From: an uncultured Ruminococcus sp.
GTDB taxonomy: Bacteria > Bacillota_A > Clostridia > RUG12999
Assembly (NCBI GenBank): GCA_902783995.1
Contig: CACZTG010000025.1
Span: 1-9,050, forward strand
Direction of reading: 5' to 3'
Length of the DNA: 9,050 nt
Below are positions 7,818 to 9,050 of this stretch, piece after piece. The notes under the pieces are model-generated. The model made no database searches, had not been told where the DNA came from, and saw only the letters and a program-made list of their open reading frames with translations. A program made the translations under genes and the position numbers. Every line of letters begins with the position of its first letter. The stretch's first letter is position 1.

Positions 7818-7847
7818 TTGACGCAGAGGTGTTCACTTTGTTATAAT
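7818..7847 (+). promoter_or_regulatory. Sigma-A promoter of the three-gene cluster
   Basis: TTGACG (7818-7823) and TATAAT (7842-7847) are separated by 18 bases, eleven matches out of twelve. Transcription would start near 7854, giving a leader of about 53 nt before ATG 7907. The -35 box overlaps the 8-bp palindrome AACCGGTT (7812-7819), and the -10 box overlaps the left arm (7837-7844) of an inverted repeat. The rest of the 243-bp spacer 7664-7906 holds the nadE terminator, AT-rich sequence with a loose 11-12 nt repeat, and no other gene. Confidence 0.75.
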
Positions 7848-7882
7848 ATAGGCGAGAATACCGGAACGGCACAGGTAAATAA

Positions 7883-7904
7883 CAAAATTAAAAAAAGAAT
7901 TTTG
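7883..7904 (+). other. Small hairpin directly before the first start codon of the cluster
   Basis: CAAAATT (7883-7889) pairs with AATTTTG (7898-7904) around an A-rich 8-nt loop. The hairpin ends two bases before ATG 7907, and its loop holds the only weak Shine-Dalgarno-like stretch (AAAGAA). The stem is one C-G and six A-U pairs, so it is weak. It may affect translation, perhaps with temperature, or it may be incidental in AT-rich RNA. Confidence 0.35.
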
Positions 7905-7906
7905 CA

Positions 7907-8167
7907 ATGTTATACAATTTAACAGAAAACAAAATTAAAAAATATAACACAATGAGTTATAAAAACGAAAACGACATTATTGAAACCATCAGAAAATTGG
8001 ACGAAGATTATGATTATACAGAATTAATGCATATTTTTAAAACTAATGAAAACTTTAAAAAAGAATTTGACGTTGGGGCTGCTGCCAACGATGTTGCATT
8101 TTTTTCTTCGTATTTAGGAGCGATAAAGCCATATCATGTTACGGTAGATTTTTATACAACAAGGTGA
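7907..8167 (+). CDS. Hypothetical protein, 86 aa, first gene of an unrecognised cluster
   Basis: I do not recognise this protein. It is 86 aa, lysine- and asparagine-rich at the N-terminus and acidic in the middle (KLDEDYDYTE). It ends in a more hydrophobic stretch, VAFFSSYLGAIKPYHVTVDF (about 64-83). There is no signal peptide, membrane segment or cysteine, so a soluble cytoplasmic protein is expected. The start is uncertain. ATG 7907 is the first possible one after an in-frame stop at 7889 and gives 86 aa, whereas ATG 7952 would give 71 aa starting MSYKNEN; neither has a good Shine-Dalgarno. The best support is a clear promoter upstream and the tight junction with the next gene, whose ribosome site lies on this stop codon. 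Base composition is more AT-rich than in the rho-nadE genes. It could also be a decayed fragment of a longer gene. Confidence 0.6.
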   Translation: MLYNLTENKIKKYNTMSYKNENDIIETIRKLDEDYDYTELMHIFKTNENFKKEFDVGAAANDVAFFSSYLGAIKPYHVTVDFYTTR

Positions 8168-8176
8168 TGATTGACA

Positions 8177-8764
8177 ATGAAAAAAGCTCATATTTTTTGT
8201 ATAATTCTTGCGGCGATTATTTTAATTGTGCCTTTATTTTATGCTGAACAGATTGTACGTTTTGTCGGCAAAACTGTTTTAAACGCAATTTTTGCGGAAT
8301 TGGAACGTGAGGATAAAGAAGATGAGATAAGAATTGCCAACGGAGAACCGATATACGGCAGAGACACCAGCCTTATATGGGCGAATACATATGAGATATG
8401 GAGACATTTAGGTAAGAAATATCTTGATATTCAAACAAAGAAAGTATTTGGTGCAATTCTCGAAGAAATAACAATATATAGAAAAATTGATAAAAAGCTG
8501 TATATTGTCGCAAGAACAGGCTACGCTGTTATTGATGAGGACGCGTTCTGCAAAATATATGTCAATGACGAGAGTTTGTTTGATGCTAACGATCATATTA
8601 TTGAGCGAATTGAGGACGACCATATAAAGTATTTTTCTGAATATAGCAGTTTTTCGCCGACCGAAAGAAGCAACTTTGAAAAGCTTGAAAAACAGCTTGA
8701 AAAGCGACTTGCACGAAAGGCTAAAAAAGAAAGGGAAAAAGCTTTAAATGAAGAAAAAAAATAA
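8177..8764 (+). CDS. Hypothetical membrane-anchored protein, 195 aa
   Basis: Not recognised. From ATG 8177 the protein is 195 aa. It begins MKKAHIF, followed by a hydrophobic segment (residues 4-22) that fits a signal anchor better than a cleaved signal, because the FYA position lacks a small residue at -3. The rest is hydrophilic. Residues 100-130 read as alternating strands (LYIVARTGYAVIDEDAFCKI), like a beta-hairpin. Residues about 163-195 are a strongly charged Lys/Glu helix, probably a coiled coil. The start is chosen because AAGGTGA (8161-8167) lies nine bases before ATG 8177; the in-frame TTG at 8171 is too close to that site. The ribosome site overlaps the stop codon of the upstream gene, implying coupled translation. 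Whether the soluble part faces outward or inward is not settled; the basic N-terminus favours outward. Function is unknown. Confidence 0.8.
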   Translation: MKKAHIFCIILAAIILIVPLFYAEQIVRFVGKTVLNAIFAELEREDKEDEIRIANGEPIYGRDTSLIWANTYEIWRHLGKKYLDIQTKKVFGAILEEITIYRKIDKKLYIVARTGYAVIDEDAFCKIYVNDESLFDANDHIIERIEDDHIKYFSEYSSFSPTERSNFEKLEKQLEKRLARKAKKEREKALNEEKK

Positions 8765-9050
8765 AGAAAAACGGCACATAACGGTTTTCAAAATAATAGC
8801 TTTTATAATACTCGGAGCAATTTTAGCCGGACTATTAAGCTTATACATATATCTGCGAATAAGAACTCCGCAAAAGGACAGGCTTTTTATTCCGCCGTCA
8901 GAAAAGAAAATTGTCCGTCAGCTTAACGAGAATTATAAAGAAATGGAATATGTTAAGGACTACGCTATGTCACAGGACAGTTTCAGCTGGTGTTATTGGG
9001 ATAAGAATAATGTGGAAGCAGGCAATGAAGAAATAAATGCCGCCGATGTA
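8748..9050 (+). CDS. Hypothetical membrane-anchored protein, C-terminus outside the window
   Basis: Not recognised. ATG 8748 opens a frame that runs without a stop to the right edge, 101 codons. The product starts with a very basic tail (MKKKNKEKRH) and has one membrane segment (about residues 11-36, IIAFIILGAILAGLLSLYIY). It then continues as a hydrophilic region with PPSEKKIVRQLNENYKEMEY (49-68) and an aromatic patch FSWCYW (79-84). The layout, with a basic tail, a single N-terminal membrane helix and an outer domain, resembles that of the upstream 195-aa protein, but no sequence similarity is obvious. It overlaps that gene by 17 nt in another frame. A Shine-Dalgarno-like AAGGGA (8731-8736) is 11 bases upstream, somewhat far, so translation may depend on ribosomes arriving from the upstream gene. 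Existence is supported by the uninterrupted frame and the operon spacing. Confidence 0.75.
   Translation, partial: MKKKNKEKRHITVFKIIAFIILGAILAGLLSLYIYLRIRTPQKDRLFIPPSEKKIVRQLNENYKEMEYVKDYAMSQDSFSWCYWDKNNVEAGNEEINAADV

Noticed and set aside
8171..8205. TTGACA at 8171-8176 with TATAAT at 8200-8205, resembling a promoter inside the cluster
   Set aside because: The spacer is 23 bases, far outside the workable range, and no alternative -35 box fits the TATAAT.

Overview
The window looks like chromosomal DNA of a low-GC Gram-positive bacterium, most likely a clostridium (class Clostridia, Bacillota). The reasons are the near-consensus sigma-A promoters (TTGACA-N17-TATAAT twice), strong Shine-Dalgarno sequences, a type III glutamine synthetase, a long glutamine-hydrolysing NAD synthetase, and an AT-leaning codon choice with frequent ATA and AGA. 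A finer placement cannot be read from the sequence.

Layout. Positions 1-822 (minus strand) hold the first 274 codons of the ribosome-associated GTPase HflX; its 3' end lies outside the window. A 227-bp divergent spacer (823-1049) carries a probable hflX promoter, a textbook rho promoter, a perfect 15-bp direct repeat and a possible 10-codon micro-ORF. On the plus strand come rho (1050-2414), a secreted L,D-transpeptidase (2433-3563), type III glutamine synthetase glnN (3620-5716) and nadE (5729-7663), closed by a clear intrinsic terminator (7675-7705). The glnN promoter overlaps the transpeptidase stop codon, and no intrinsic terminator is visible between rho and the end of nadE. The layout is therefore either two abutting operons (rho-ldt and glnN-nadE) or one long unit with an internal promoter. 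GlnN makes glutamine, and NadE consumes glutamine as amide donor, so that pair is linked by a metabolite.

The right end (7664-9050) is different in character. It is visibly more AT-rich and has its own promoter (7818-7847). It holds three tightly packed genes that I do not recognise: an 86-aa soluble protein, a 195-aa protein with an N-terminal membrane segment and a charged C-terminal helix, and an open-ended protein (at least 101 aa) with an N-terminal membrane segment. Gene 1 has almost no Shine-Dalgarno and a small hairpin against its start codon. Gene 2 has its Shine-Dalgarno on the stop codon of gene 1. Gene 3 overlaps gene 2 by 17 nt across an A8 run. This trio is the only part of the window that could be an undescribed system, but nothing in the sequence assigns it a function. 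The rest is housekeeping DNA with a few regulatory details worth checking. No tRNA, rRNA, CRISPR array or insertion sequence was seen.
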